Shown piece after piece: positions 25,226 to 36,308 of a stretch of 64,000 bases of DNA. This DNA comes from an uncultured Allobosea sp. (lineage in GTDB: Bacteria; Pseudomonadota; Alphaproteobacteria; Rhizobiales; Beijerinckiaceae). The stretch spans positions 40,341-104,340 of the forward strand of contig NZ_CAMFJF010000014.1 of the NCBI RefSeq assembly GCF_945956895.1. Direction: 5' to 3'. Within the stretch, counting starts at the first letter, position 1. Each line of letters starts with the position of its first letter. The translations under genes and the position numbers were made by a program. The notes beneath the pieces are model-generated. The model was not told the origin of the DNA. It worked only from the letters and a program-made list of their open reading frames with translations, and ran no database searches.

Positions 25226-25642
25226 TTTAGCACCCGCTGCCGTGGCCGCAACCCCGTCCTCTTCCACCGCGGACGGCATCAGGCCGAGATCGATGAAGGC
25301 GACGACTCCGGCCATGGTCGAGATCGCTTCCAGCGACGGGCGCCAGCCGATCGAGAGCAAGGGTCGCAACTGGTCCGGCAACACGATCGCGCAGACCAGC
25401 AGGATCCCGAACAGTGACGTGCTGCCCCGGTCCGTGGCGCGCTTTGCTGCCAGCGCGGCCCAGGGGAGCAGTGCGAGCGACTTCGCGACGGTGACGATCT
25501 CCAAAGCATCCTGGGGGGGCGCCAGAAGCTGCGCGGTGCGCTGGATGGCCAACAGCGTCAGCGCGACCGCGATGCTGCCGAGCCAGAAGGTCCGCAATCC
25601 GATGCGGCCATGGAAGTCAGTGAACAGGCGGACCAGGGACAT
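25214..25642 (-). CDS. DUF805-like small membrane protein
   Basis: A 142-residue membrane protein with an N-terminal FHGRIGLRTFWLGSIAVAL, the R-x-x-FW pattern typical of DUF805 proteins, and about four hydrophobic segments. The loop after the second helix has AAKRATDRGSTSL, matching the RLHDxGxS-like loop of the family. The ATG at 25642 has a GGAG nine bases upstream; an alternative ATG lies ten codons earlier. The function of the family is unknown. It is encoded divergently from the nrnC gene. Confidence 0.75.
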   Translation of the reverse strand: MSLVRLFTDFHGRIGLRTFWLGSIAVALTLLAIQRTAQLLAPPQDALEIVTVAKSLALLPWAALAAKRATDRGSTSLFGILLVCAIVLPDQLRPLLSIGWRPSLEAISTMAGVVAFIDLGLMPSAVEEDGVAATAAGAKASD

Positions 25643-25879
25643 GCTGCAAGCTCCGATGGTCAGTTGTCGCATGGTCAGCGTCGGGGTTGAAGCACATGGT
25701 GAATAAAGGGTTAATGAGGCGCTTGAGAGTTTATCTAGGCTCAAAAAGGGCTTGAACGGTGCGAGGCTGGCCGTTAGCTGCGGGATGCGCGTCGCTGTTC
25801 GGCACGCGGCCTGCCGTTCCCCGTATCGTGAAGAGCTGTTGAAGGGCGCGTTCGCGCGACCCCAAGTGAGGTTTCGAGC

Positions 25880-26494
25880 ATGACCATCCGCTTCCATCGC
25901 GGCGACCTGCCGGACGGCTACGATGCCGGGTCGAGTGTTGCGATCGACACCGAGACGCTCGGCCTCAATCCGCATCGCGACCGGCTCTGCGTCGTCCAGC
26001 TCTCGCGCGGCGACGGTACTGCCGATGTCGTGCAGATTCCGAAGGGTGGCGAGCGTCCGAAGAACCTGATCCGTCTGCTCGAGGATCCGGCGGTACTGAA
26101 GCTCTTCCACTTCGCCCGCTTCGACGTCGCCGTGCTCAAGCACGCCTTCGGCGTGGTCACGACGCCGGTCTACTGCACCAAGATCGCCTCGAAGCTGACC
26201 CGCACCTATACCGACCGGCACGGGCTCAAGGACCTCGTGCGCGAATTGCTGGGCGTCGAGCTCTCCAAGCAGCAGCAATCCTCCGACTGGGGCGCCGATA
26301 CGCTGAGCGAGGCGCAACTGGCCTACGCCGCCTCCGACGTGCTGCATCTCCATGCACTGCATGATAAGCTGGAGATCATGCTCGCGCGTGAAGGGCGCCG
26401 GCATCTCGCGCAGGCCTGTTTCCAGTTCCTGCCCTATCGGGCCGAGCTCGATCTCGCCGGCTGGGGTGAGACAGACATTTTCGCGCACGCTTGA
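25880..26494 (+). CDS. nrnC: Short DEDDy 3'-5' exoribonuclease (NrnC-type RNase D)
   Basis: A 204-residue exonuclease consisting of only the DEDDy domain, without the HRDC domains of full RNase D. Motifs: VAIDTETLGL (Asp and Glu of Exo I), HFARFDVAVLKHAFG (Exo II Asp) and YAASDVLHLH (Exo III Tyr and Asp). Alphaproteobacteria carry NrnC, a ring-forming enzyme of this length that degrades dinucleotides and substitutes for oligoribonuclease; length and motifs fit. The older annotation would be ribonuclease D. It precedes the LPS export genes on the same strand by 145 bases. Confidence 0.85.
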   Translation: MTIRFHRGDLPDGYDAGSSVAIDTETLGLNPHRDRLCVVQLSRGDGTADVVQIPKGGERPKNLIRLLEDPAVLKLFHFARFDVAVLKHAFGVVTTPVYCTKIASKLTRTYTDRHGLKDLVRELLGVELSKQQQSSDWGADTLSEAQLAYAASDVLHLHALHDKLEIMLAREGRRHLAQACFQFLPYRAELDLAGWGETDIFAHA

Positions 26495-26639
26495 CAATTT
26501 CTAAGGCTTCTTGCGTCAGTCTGCGCGCGGGTGAAGCGCGCGATGGCGCGCCTGCCCCGCATGGGCGAGCTGCGCGGGGGCGCGATGTGGCCTGTCCTGT
26601 GACACGAAAATGCCGTGAGCGGCTGCCATTGCGCGGGGC

Positions 26640-27428
26640 ATGACTTTGGCAATGACCTTCAACGACCCGGCAGCGAGGCTGTCCGCGCAGGCATTGCGCC
26701 GGCGTGCGGCCTTTGGCGCGGCGCGACGTCACACGCGGCTGGTGCATATCCTGCGCCGGGTGATTCCCGTCGCCGCCGTCGTGCTCGTGCTGGCGCTGGT
26801 CGTGATTCCCTTCCTTGCCCCGCTCGGCGGCAAGCTGGCCAATGTCTCGGTCAGCTCCGTCGGCATCACAGGCGGCAAGGTCAGGATGGAGACGCCGAAG
26901 CTCTCGGGCTACCGCAAGGACAACCGGCCCTACCAGGTTACGGCCGTGAACGCCTTCCAGGAAATCAAGAATCCGACGCAGATCGAGCTGCAGAGCCTGA
27001 CCGCGCGCATCCAGATGGAGCGCGAGGGCATGGTGACGGTGAACGCGAAGACGGGCCTGTTCGACACGCAGAAGGAGAAGCTGCGCCTCGTCGATGACGT
27101 CAAGATCCGCACCGAAAGCGGCCACGACATGCAGATGCGGGTCGCCGATGTCGACTTCAAATCCGGTACGGTCGTCTCGAAGGAGCCGGTCAAGGTCAGC
27201 CTTGGCGAAACGACGGTGGACGCCAACACCCTTGACGTGAAGAACAATGGCGAGTTGATCGTCTTCGAAGGGCGGGTGCGGGCCTTCATTCGCAATGCGC
27301 CGGCAGGTACGATCGCCGGCCCCGAGCGCGAGGGCAGCAGGCCGATGCCGGAACTGCTGAACGCGAATCGGGCGGCCCCTCTAGAGGCTGCGCCGGCAGA
27401 CGGCCCCGGGAATGGGAAGAGACAGTGA
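26640..27428 (+). CDS. lptC: LPS export periplasmic protein LptC
   Basis: LptC is the inner-membrane-anchored periplasmic component that receives lipopolysaccharide from LptB2FG and passes it to LptA. 262 residues, longer than enterobacterial LptC. A basic N-terminus (about 1-40) precedes one transmembrane helix (VIPVAAVVLVLALVVIPFLA, about 43-62), and a beta-jellyroll region follows with YQVTAVNAFQEI and LVDDVKIRTESGHDMQM. The stop is one base before the LptA start, so lptC and lptA are cotranscribed and probably coupled. Confidence 0.9.
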   Translation: MTLAMTFNDPAARLSAQALRRRAAFGAARRHTRLVHILRRVIPVAAVVLVLALVVIPFLAPLGGKLANVSVSSVGITGGKVRMETPKLSGYRKDNRPYQVTAVNAFQEIKNPTQIELQSLTARIQMEREGMVTVNAKTGLFDTQKEKLRLVDDVKIRTESGHDMQMRVADVDFKSGTVVSKEPVKVSLGETTVDANTLDVKNNGELIVFEGRVRAFIRNAPAGTIAGPEREGSRPMPELLNANRAAPLEAAPADGPGNGKRQ

Positions 27429-27429
27429 C

Positions 27430-28155
27430 ATGACCATGGTTGGCCAGATGCTCCGTTTCGCGCATGCCCGCGACGCCGCGCTGTTGCTTGCGGCAGGCTT
27501 TGCGCTGCTCGGTGCGCCGCAGGAGGCCTTCGCCCAGGCGGCGCAAGGCAAGGCGCGCGGCGGGAACGCGTCCTCGCCGCTCGGCGGCCTCGGCGGCGAC
27601 AGCAAGGAGCCGATCAAGATCGACGCCGACAAGCTCGATGTGCTCGACAAGGAGAACAAGGCGATCTTCTCCGGCAATGTCGTTGCTGTGCAGGGCGAGA
27701 CGACGGTTCGCTGCACCGTGATGACCGTGCTCTACGAGGGGCGCGGTGGTCCGGGAGGGCGCGGAGCCGCGCCGGCTCCGGCTCCGGCCGCGACGGGAGC
27801 CGCCGGCTCTCCGGGCAATGACAGCTCGATCAAGCGCATTCTGTGCAAGGGCCCGGTCACGGTGGTCTCGAAGACGCAGGCTGCGAGCTCCGACAATGCC
27901 GAGTTCGACCGGGCCAACAATCTGGTCATCATGACCGGCAATGTCGCCCTCAACGACGGGCCGAACATCACCCGCGGCGAGAAGCTGACCTACAATACCG
28001 TCACCGGCGTCGCGAATGTCGAGACCGGAAAGGGCGGGCGCGTGCAGGGCCTCTTCGTTCCGAATTCGGCCGATGCCAATAAGGATGCCAACAAGAAGGA
28101 TGCAGGCACTCCTGGCGCCAAGCCGGCCCAGCCTGCTCCCAAGCCCACCAACTGA
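27430..28155 (+). CDS. lptA: LPS transport periplasmic protein LptA
   Basis: LptA forms the periplasmic bridge of the lipopolysaccharide transport chain. 241 residues from the ATG at 27430, which opens a signal peptide (ending EAFAQAAQG, about residue 38). The OstA-like repeats are visible as KLDVLDKENKAIFSGNVVAVQGETTVRC and AEFDRANNLVIMTGNVAL. A proline/alanine/glycine-rich insertion splits the two halves, and a low-complexity K/P/A tail ends the protein. It overlaps neither neighbour; LptB begins 11 bases later. Confidence 0.92.
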   Translation: MTMVGQMLRFAHARDAALLLAAGFALLGAPQEAFAQAAQGKARGGNASSPLGGLGGDSKEPIKIDADKLDVLDKENKAIFSGNVVAVQGETTVRCTVMTVLYEGRGGPGGRGAAPAPAPAATGAAGSPGNDSSIKRILCKGPVTVVSKTQAASSDNAEFDRANNLVIMTGNVALNDGPNITRGEKLTYNTVTGVANVETGKGGRVQGLFVPNSADANKDANKKDAGTPGAKPAQPAPKPTN

Positions 28156-28165
28156 TTGTGCTGCA

Positions 28166-29053
<888 letters not shown>

Positions 29054-29082
29054 GGCTGCTGATTGTCGCGTGGAACCACTGC

Positions 29083-29175
29083 GTCATCCCGGACAAGCCG
29101 CGAAGCGGCGCCGATCCGGGATCCATGTAGGGCTCCGGAGCTTTGCGATGGATCCCGAGGCAAGCCCGGGATGAC
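29083..29175. repeat. Family A intergenic palindromic repeat (lptB-rpoN)
   Basis: Begins GTCATCCCGGAC and ends CCCGGGATGAC, with the internal GGATCCATG/CGATGGATCC pairing. It lies 30 bases past the lptB stop and may double as a transcription barrier. Confidence 0.7.
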
Positions 29176-29276
29176 GGTGTAGTTTCGCAAGTGCGCGGCG
29201 CTCTAAGATGGCTTGGCCATGGCGTCGCGGATTTGCTGCGACGCAGCATTTTCTGCGCGCAGGCGTGGCTGGGCCT

Positions 29277-29305
29277 TTGACGCGGCGGTGAGCCGGCGCT
29301 AGTGT
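29277..29305 (+). promoter_or_regulatory. Candidate sigma-70 promoter for rpoN
   Basis: TTGACG (29277-29282) and TAGTGT (29300-29305) are spaced by exactly 17 bases, 58 bases upstream of the rpoN ATG. The -35 is close to consensus and the -10 is moderate. It is the only such pair I found in the 309-base gap before rpoN. Confidence 0.45.
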
Positions 29306-29362
29306 CCCTTTCGCAAGCAAGAAGCGTGCCGAGGGCGCGCGAGCGAGAAGGGCCTTTCGCGC

Positions 29363-30892
29363 ATGGCGATGATGCCGCGCATGGAGCTGCGCCAGGGACA
29401 GTCCCTGGTGATGACGCCGCAGCTGCTGCAGGCGATCAAGCTGCTGCAGCTCTCCCATCTCGAACTCCAGAATTTCGTCGAGGGCGAGCTCGAGCGCAAT
29501 CCGCTGCTGGAGCGCGACGAGGCTGCCGATGGGCCGATGCGCTCCGACGAAGGCGACAGCCCGCACGCAGCCGATGCCGAGAGCTTTGCCAAGGCCGAGA
29601 GCCTGAATACGCAGGAGGGCATGGAAGGCCGGCTCGGTACCGGCCTGGACAATGTCTTCCAGAACGAGCAGCCCACCCCGGCACGCAGCGAGGCCGGCGG
29701 CGCCGACAGCCTGCCGATCGTAGGCGGCGCCTATGGCGCGACGGGCGGTTCCTTCGACGGCGACCCCGAAGGCTTCGAGAGCAGCCTGACAGCGGACGCC
29801 TCGCTCCACGACCATCTGATCGCGCAGCTCGATCTCGCCGTGGTCGAGCCGGGCGAGCGCATCATCGGCCGCCACATCATCGATGCCGTCGACGACAGCG
29901 GCTATCTCGGCGAGCCTCTTGCGGAGATAGCCGAGCGACTCGGCGTTGGCGTCGGCCGGGTCGAAACCGTGCTGCAGATCGTCCAGAGCTTCGATCCTTC
30001 CGGTGTCGCCGCCCGCAATGTCGCGGAATGCCTGGCCATCCAGCTGCGTGACCGCGACCGTTTCGATCCGGCAATGCAGGTGCTGGTGGCGAACCTGCAT
30101 CTCGTCGCCAAGCGCGATTTCGCCGCGTTGAAGCGCATCTGCGGCGTCGATGACGAGGATATCGCCGACATGGTCGGCGAGATCCGCCGCCTCGATCCCA
30201 AGCCCGGCCGCGCCTTCGGCGGCTCGGCCGCCGAGACGGTCGTGCCGGATGTTTTCATCCGCGCCGCGCCGGACGGATCCTGGCTGATCGACCTTAACCC
30301 CGATACCTTGCCGCGCCTGCTGGTCAACCAGACCTATCACGCGCGGGTCTCCAGGGCTGCCCGCAACGAGGTGGAGAAGGCCTTCATCGCCGAATGCCTG
30401 CAGACGGCGAACTGGCTGACCCGCTCGCTCGAGCAGCGCGCCCGGACGATCCTGAAGGTCGCGAGCGAGATCGTGCGCCAGCAGGACGGGTTCTTCGCCC
30501 ATGGCGTCGAGCATCTCAGGCCGCTCAACCTCAAGACCGTGGCCGACGCGATCGGCATGCACGAATCGACCGTCTCGCGCGTCACCTCGAACAAATACCT
30601 GACCTGCTCGCGCGGGGTCTTCGAGATGAAGTATTTCTTCTCGGCCGCGATCGCCGCGACCGGCTATGGCGAGGCGCATTCGGCGGAAGCGGTGCGGTTC
30701 CGGATCAAGCAGATGATCGACGACGAGGCACCCTCGGCGGTTCTCTCGGACGACGCCATCGTCACCCGGCTCAAGGATGGCGGCATCGACATCGCCCGGC
30801 GCACCGTGGCGAAATATCGCGAATCCCTCAGAATCCCGTCCTCGATGGAGCGCCGGCGCGAGAAAGTCGCGATGGCGGCGGCCGAGCGCTAA
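29363..30892 (+). CDS. rpoN: RNA polymerase sigma-54 factor RpoN
   Basis: Sigma-54, needed for enhancer-dependent promoters such as those of nitrogen genes. 509 residues. The N-terminal activator-contact region is seen as MELRQGQSLVMTPQLLQAIK and NPLLERDE, followed by an acidic spacer of about 80 residues, the core-binding domain (DLNPDTLPRLLVN), the helix-turn-helix (KTVADAIGMHESTVSRVTSNK) and the RpoN box ARRTVAKYRESL near the C-terminus. It lies in the classical order lptB-rpoN-hpf-ptsN. Confidence 0.97.
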   Translation: MAMMPRMELRQGQSLVMTPQLLQAIKLLQLSHLELQNFVEGELERNPLLERDEAADGPMRSDEGDSPHAADAESFAKAESLNTQEGMEGRLGTGLDNVFQNEQPTPARSEAGGADSLPIVGGAYGATGGSFDGDPEGFESSLTADASLHDHLIAQLDLAVVEPGERIIGRHIIDAVDDSGYLGEPLAEIAERLGVGVGRVETVLQIVQSFDPSGVAARNVAECLAIQLRDRDRFDPAMQVLVANLHLVAKRDFAALKRICGVDDEDIADMVGEIRRLDPKPGRAFGGSAAETVVPDVFIRAAPDGSWLIDLNPDTLPRLLVNQTYHARVSRAARNEVEKAFIAECLQTANWLTRSLEQRARTILKVASEIVRQQDGFFAHGVEHLRPLNLKTVADAIGMHESTVSRVTSNKYLTCSRGVFEMKYFFSAAIAATGYGEAHSAEAVRFRIKQMIDDEAPSAVLSDDAIVTRLKDGGIDIARRTVAKYRESLRIPSSMERRREKVAMAAAER

Positions 30893-30945
30893 AGCGGAAG
30901 CGCTCCAGAGCGGCCACGTATCTGCGTCATGATTGCGCCGGCTCA

Positions 30946-30974
30946 TTGACAACCCCGACTCCCGGTTCTTAGCT
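30946..30974 (+). promoter_or_regulatory. Candidate sigma-70 promoter for hpf
   Basis: TTGACA (30946-30951), a perfect -35, is followed after 17 bases by TTAGCT (30969-30974). It is 49 bases before the hpf start. The -10 is weak, so this is only a candidate, but it would give hpf expression independent of rpoN. Confidence 0.4.
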
Positions 30975-31022
30975 CCTGTAGATGGCCGTACAGGGCCATG
31001 GCTAAACAAGGGGAAGCACTCC

Positions 31023-31607
31023 ATGAGCTTGCGAATCTCCGGCAAGAATCTCGATGTCGGCGAGGCCCTCCGCGGTCAGGCCGAGGAGCGGGTCGCTGCG
31101 GCGGTCAGCAAATATTACGAGGGTGGCTACCAGGGCCACGTCACGGTCGACAAGGACGGCACCGCCTTCCGGACCGACGGCGTCCTGCACCTGTCCTCCG
31201 GGATTACGCTGGAAGCCTCCGCCACCGCCCACGATCCCTACGCCAGCCTCGACAAGATGGCTGAGCGCATCGAGAAGCGGCTGCGGCGCTACAAGCGCCG
31301 GCTTAAGGACCGTTCGAGTGCCAATGGCCGTGACGTGGGAATCGAAATCCCCAGCTATGTGATCGCCGCTCCAGACGATGATATCGAGGATTTCGATGGG
31401 GTTACGGCTGGCGATAACCCGGTGATCGTCGCGGAATCGACCAAATCCCTGCATGTCAGGACGGTGGGCGATGCCGTGGCCGAACTCGACCTCACCGGCG
31501 CGCCGGTCATTGTCTTCCGCCACGCTGGCAATGGCCGCATGAACATCGTATACCGCCGCCGCGACGGCAATATCGGCTGGATCGACCCGCCGGCATCGCT
31601 GTCCTGA
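31023..31607 (+). CDS. hpf: Long-form ribosome hibernation promoting factor
   Basis: Binds the 30S decoding region and dimerises ribosomes in stationary phase. 194 residues, the long form. The ATG at 31023 has GGGGAAG upstream. The N-terminal HPF/YfiA domain (SLRISGKNLDVGEALRGQAE; KMAERIEKRLRRYKRRLKDR) is joined by an acidic linker (PDDDIEDFDG) to the C-terminal dimerisation domain (VVAELDLTGAPVIVF-like segment and MNIVYRRRDGNIGWIDPP). It lies between rpoN and ptsN, as in other alphaproteobacteria. Confidence 0.95.
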   Translation: MSLRISGKNLDVGEALRGQAEERVAAAVSKYYEGGYQGHVTVDKDGTAFRTDGVLHLSSGITLEASATAHDPYASLDKMAERIEKRLRRYKRRLKDRSSANGRDVGIEIPSYVIAAPDDDIEDFDGVTAGDNPVIVAESTKSLHVRTVGDAVAELDLTGAPVIVFRHAGNGRMNIVYRRRDGNIGWIDPPASLS

Positions 31608-31691
31608 GGCCGGCGGGCGATCCGCTCAGGCCGTCGAACCTGACCCGTGCCGACGCAATTCGGCCGGCACGGGACATGCATGGACGGGCGA

Positions 31692-32153
31692 ATGACGCTG
31701 ACCGATCTCCTGAGCCCTGCTGCGGTGATTTCGCCGCTGCGGGCCAACGGCAAGAAGCAGGCTCTGCAGGAGCTTGCACAGCATGCCGCCACGCTGACGG
31801 GCCTGCCGGACCGAGAGCTTTTCGAAGCCCTGCTCCAGCGCGAGCGTCTTGGCTCCACCGGAATCGGTGAGGGCATCGCGATCCCGCACGGCCGAATGCC
31901 TGGCATCGACCGTCTCGTCGGCCTCTTCGCCAAGACCGAGAAGCCGATCGATTTCGACGCGCTCGACGGCCAGCCGGTCGACATCATCTTCGTGCTGATC
32001 GCGCCAGAGGGCGCTGGCGCGGACCATCTCAAGGCGCTCGCCCGCGTTGCGCGCGTGCTGCGCAACCAGTCCGTTCTGGATCAGGTCCGCAAGGTCCGCG
32101 ACCCCGCGGCGATCTACGCGATCCTCGCCGAATCGGCCGCGCAGGCGGCTTGA
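31692..32153 (+). CDS. ptsN: Nitrogen PTS component EIIA-Ntr
   Basis: PtsN is the terminal phosphate acceptor of the nitrogen phosphotransferase relay and regulates potassium and nitrogen functions by binding partners. 153 residues from the ATG at 31692, which aligns with the usual N-terminus TLTDLLSPAAVI; an ATG four codons earlier (31680) is equally open. The active His is in GIAIPHGRMPGID, and the core GQPVDIIFVLIAPEGAGADH is conserved. It closes the rpoN-hpf-ptsN set. A palindromic repeat follows 8 bases after the stop. Confidence 0.93.
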   Translation: MTLTDLLSPAAVISPLRANGKKQALQELAQHAATLTGLPDRELFEALLQRERLGSTGIGEGIAIPHGRMPGIDRLVGLFAKTEKPIDFDALDGQPVDIIFVLIAPEGAGADHLKALARVARVLRNQSVLDQVRKVRDPAAIYAILAESAAQAA

Positions 32154-32160
32154 ACACGCC

Positions 32161-32243
32161 GTCATGCTCGGGCTTGACCCGAGCATCTCGTGCCGGACGA
32201 GCCTCTTCTTTTCTAAGATGCTCGGGTCAAGCCCGAGCATGAC
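32161..32243. repeat. Family A variant repeat (ptsN-fumarase), tandem CTCGGG palindromes
   Basis: CATGCTCGGGCTTGACCC with GAGCATC at the left is repeated inverted as GATGCTCGGGTCAAGCCC with GAGCATG at the right, forming a long hairpin around a 35-base centre. Close matches to one arm occur at about 35096-35121 and, with CCCGGG, at 40106. Confidence 0.75.
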
Positions 32244-32396
32244 GATACTGGCGCCGTTCGGAACGATGCCGATGCCAGTCTGGATTCCCTAAAGACTGCT
32301 TGGATGATCCCGACCGACGGGCTATGACGCCGGCTGGATCGGCGCCGCGTCTTCCATGTCTTGATCGCGGCGCAACTTGTTTCGGAGCCGCTGGTC

Positions 32397-34009
<1,613 letters not shown>

Positions 34010-34013
<4 letters not shown>

Positions 34014-34333
34014 GGCTCGCGCTGTCCTTGGGGATGCTTCTGCTTGCCGGCCCCGTGCTGGCCCAGCAGCAGCTCCCGGCAACCTGCTCGCGCGACCTGT
34101 TCCAGAACGAGGCCGGTTTCCGCGTCCAGCAGACGCGGCTTGCCGGTGTGGCGAACGCCGACCAGGCGACGCAGTGCCGGACCTTTCGCGAGCATGTCGC
34201 CTATCTCCAGAAGGCCCGTTCGGTCTTCGCCACCTGTCAGGACGGCGCGGAGCGCGCGCGCAATGTCGCGGAGATGGATTCCCAGCTGGTGAACTACCGC
34301 GCGCTGATCGCCAATCGCTGCGGCGGGCGGTAA
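34010..34333 (+). CDS. Small exported protein overlapping the fumarase gene (107 aa)
   Basis: A 107-residue protein not recognised by family. A clear signal peptide ([19 protein letters not shown], cleavage after LAQ) is followed by a helical mature part of about 88 residues with four cysteines (TCSRD, QCRTF, ATCQDG, NRCGG), likely two disulfides in the periplasm. Its ATG overlaps the fumarase stop as ATGA, implying translational coupling. A functional link with a cytoplasmic enzyme is not obvious. Confidence 0.8.
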
Positions 34334-34363
34334 GAGCCTTCTGAGACACGCGAAAGGCGTTCC

Positions 34364-35017
34364 ATGACCGACCAGCAGCCGCCGCTCCAGATCGCCGTCG
34401 TGCCGGTGACGCCGTTCCAGCAGAATTGCTCGATCGTCTGGGAGCCGAAGTCGAACGAGGCTGCGATCGTCGATCCCGGTGGGGACGTGCCGCGCCTGCA
34501 GGCCGCCATCAAGGAACTCGGCGTCACGCCGGTCGCGATCTGGCTGACCCATGGCCATCTCGACCATGCTGGCGGTGCGACCGAACTGGCCGAAGCGCTG
34601 TCGATTCCGATCATCGGACCGCATGAGGGCGACAAGCCTCTGCTCGACGCCCTGCCGGAGCAGGGCCTGCGCTTCGATATCCCCGGCATGAAGGCGGTCG
34701 CGCCGACGCGCTGGCTGAAGGATGGCGATACGGTCACGCTCGGCGACCTCGCTTTCGCGGTCGCGCATGTGCCGGGCCATTCGCCGGGCCATGTCACCTT
34801 CTTCCAGAAGGACCTGCGCTTCCTGCTGGCAGGCGACACTGTCTTTGCCGGCTCGGTCGGCCGTACCGATTTCCCCTATGGCGACCATGAGGCGCTGATT
34901 TCGGGGATCAAGACCAAGCTCCTGCCGCTCGGCGACGATGTCCAGTTCCTGCCCGGCCATGGCCCCGCGAGCACGCTCGGCGAGGAGCGGCAGAACAATC
35001 CGTTCCTGCAGGGCTAA
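34364..35017 (+). CDS. MBL-fold metallohydrolase (glyoxalase II-like)
   Basis: A 217-residue metallo-beta-lactamase-fold hydrolase. The motif THGHLDHAGG supplies the dinuclear metal ligands; others are seen in HVPGHSPGH, LLAGDTVFAGSVGRTD and LPGHGPAST. The shape and length resemble GloB2/YcbL-type enzymes, which hydrolyse thioesters such as lactoylglutathione, but the exact substrate is uncertain. It follows the small exported protein by 30 bases and may share the fumarase transcript. Confidence 0.9.
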   Translation: MTDQQPPLQIAVVPVTPFQQNCSIVWEPKSNEAAIVDPGGDVPRLQAAIKELGVTPVAIWLTHGHLDHAGGATELAEALSIPIIGPHEGDKPLLDALPEQGLRFDIPGMKAVAPTRWLKDGDTVTLGDLAFAVAHVPGHSPGHVTFFQKDLRFLLAGDTVFAGSVGRTDFPYGDHEALISGIKTKLLPLGDDVQFLPGHGPASTLGEERQNNPFLQG

Positions 35018-35025
35018 TCACAGCC

Positions 35026-35121
35026 GTCATTCTCGGCCGAAGCGAAGCGGAGAGCCGAGAATATCTGGCCGGAAGGGGGCCTCCTTCTGCTGGAGATGCT
35101 CGGGTCAAGCCCGAGCATGAC
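35026..35121. repeat. Family A variant repeat downstream of MBL hydrolase
   Basis: Left part CGTCATTCTCGGCCGAAGCG pairs internally with GAGCCGAGAATA; right part GATGCTCGGGTCAAGCCC and GAGCATGACG repeats the arm of the 32161 copy. The remaining bases to 35281 show no gene or further repeat. Confidence 0.65.
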
Positions 35122-35281
35122 GCTTGAGGCAGGCCCCGGAAACGCCAACGGCCATGCAGCGGAACGGTGCGCGTACATCCGGCGTCACACGTTCGGCTCA
35201 TGGCCGTCTTCACGGGCACTGGAGGGCCGTGGAACGCCCTCGACATCGCCGTGAGCACAAGATGGGGAGGGCTTCTCCCGA

Positions 35282-35761
35282 TTACAAGCCCTCGGTCGAA
35301 AAAGATCTGCGCCACACGTAAAGCGCGTCCGGTTCGCCTTCAACATTGCGCCTGCCGTCGTTGAGATCGACGAGGCGGAAGCCGTGGCGCTCGTAGAAGG
35401 CCCGCGCGGCCGTGTTCCGCTGGAAGGTGAACAGGCTGAGCTGCTCGGGGCTGCGCTCCTTGGCCTTCGCGAGCAGCAGCGTGCCGATGCCGCGGCGAAA
35501 ATACCCAGGCAACAGATAGAGCTGGTCGAGCTCCTCGCCGTTCAGCGTCGCAAAGCCGAGGATGCGCCCGGCCTCGCGCGCCACCCAGGTCTCGCCGGTT
35601 GCCAGCATCACGGTCGCGATCCAGCTCCGCACCGCCTCGTCGCTGTGGCAGCGGCGCAGATAGGGCAGGGCGGCGGCGCGCGAGGCGAGATAGAGCGTCG
35701 CGATCTCCCCGGCATCGCGGGGAGAGGCGGGTTCGATCGCGATCGTCGGCGTCGCCGGCAC
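35282..35761 (-). CDS. GNAT family N-acetyltransferase
   Basis: A 159-residue acetyltransferase of the GCN5 fold. The acetyl-CoA pyrophosphate-binding loop is LYLLPGYFRRGIGTLLLAKA (RRGIGT being the Q/RxxGxG/A motif), followed by the C-terminal strand FTFQRNTAARAFYERHGFRL. The N-terminal part begins IAIEPASPRDAGEIATLY. The acceptor is unknown; the fold is used on small amines, amino acids or protein N-termini. It lies 8 bases downstream of the DUF1993 gene on the same strand and is probably cotranscribed. Confidence 0.88.
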   Translation of the reverse strand: MPATPTIAIEPASPRDAGEIATLYLASRAAALPYLRRCHSDEAVRSWIATVMLATGETWVAREAGRILGFATLNGEELDQLYLLPGYFRRGIGTLLLAKAKERSPEQLSLFTFQRNTAARAFYERHGFRLVDLNDGRRNVEGEPDALYVWRRSFSTEGL

Positions 35762-35769
35762 GGGGCGCC

Positions 35770-36288
35770 TCAGGCGTCGAAGACGCCCAGCAGGAAGTCC
35801 TGCTTGCCGATCTGGAAGCCGTTCTGGCGCAGGATGTCGTAGGCCGTCGTGGCGTGGAAATAGAAGTTCGGGATGGCGAAGCGGGTGAGATAGGCCTCGC
35901 CCGTCATCGTCACGGTCGCCGAGGGGCCGCGTGGGAAGGTAACCTCGCGGGCAAGCCCGGCATCGAGCGCGGCGCCATCGGCGGCAGCGACGAAGGCGAG
36001 CGTCTTGGCGATGCGTTCCTTCAGCTCCGGGAAGCTCTTCTCCTCGTCGGGGAAGCGCGGGTTCTCGCCGCCCGAGAGGCGCGCCACCGCGTTCTTGGCG
36101 AAATCGCAGCAGAGCTGGATCTGGCGGGTGAAGGCCAGCATGTCCGGCGCGAGCCGGGCGGAGAGCAGCACTTCCGGCTGGATCTTGCGAGTCTCGGCCT
36201 GTTCCACGGCCTTGTCGAGAATGGCGTCGAGCGCCTTGAGCGTCTGCACGAAGCCGGAAAGGGCGGCGGCCTTGACTGTGAGCGTCAT
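35770..36288 (-). CDS. DUF1993 family protein
   Basis: A 172-residue cytoplasmic protein of the DUF1993 group, starting at ATG 36288 with GAGGAC upstream. The whole length is a helical bundle: LSGFVQTLKALDAILDKAVE, LAPDMLAFTRQIQLCCDFAK, FPELKERIAKTLAFV and a C-terminal FAIPNFYFHATTAYDILR with the conserved Y-F-H-x-x-x-A-Y pattern. The fold is related to DinB-like bundles. No function is established. It is followed closely by the GNAT gene. Confidence 0.85.
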   Translation of the reverse strand: MTLTVKAAALSGFVQTLKALDAILDKAVEQAETRKIQPEVLLSARLAPDMLAFTRQIQLCCDFAKNAVARLSGGENPRFPDEEKSFPELKERIAKTLAFVAAADGAALDAGLAREVTFPRGPSATVTMTGEAYLTRFAIPNFYFHATTAYDILRQNGFQIGKQDFLLGVFDA

Positions 36289-36308
36289 GATGTCCTCGGA
36301 AACAACAA

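Noticed and set aside
25643..26497. Long N-terminal extension of the DUF805 protein
   Set aside because: It would be antisense to the nrnC gene; DUF805 similarity begins at 25642.
29084..31045. 653-residue open frame on the minus strand opposite rpoN
   Set aside because: Shadow of rpoN; no domain, and it runs through a repeat and the rpoN promoter.
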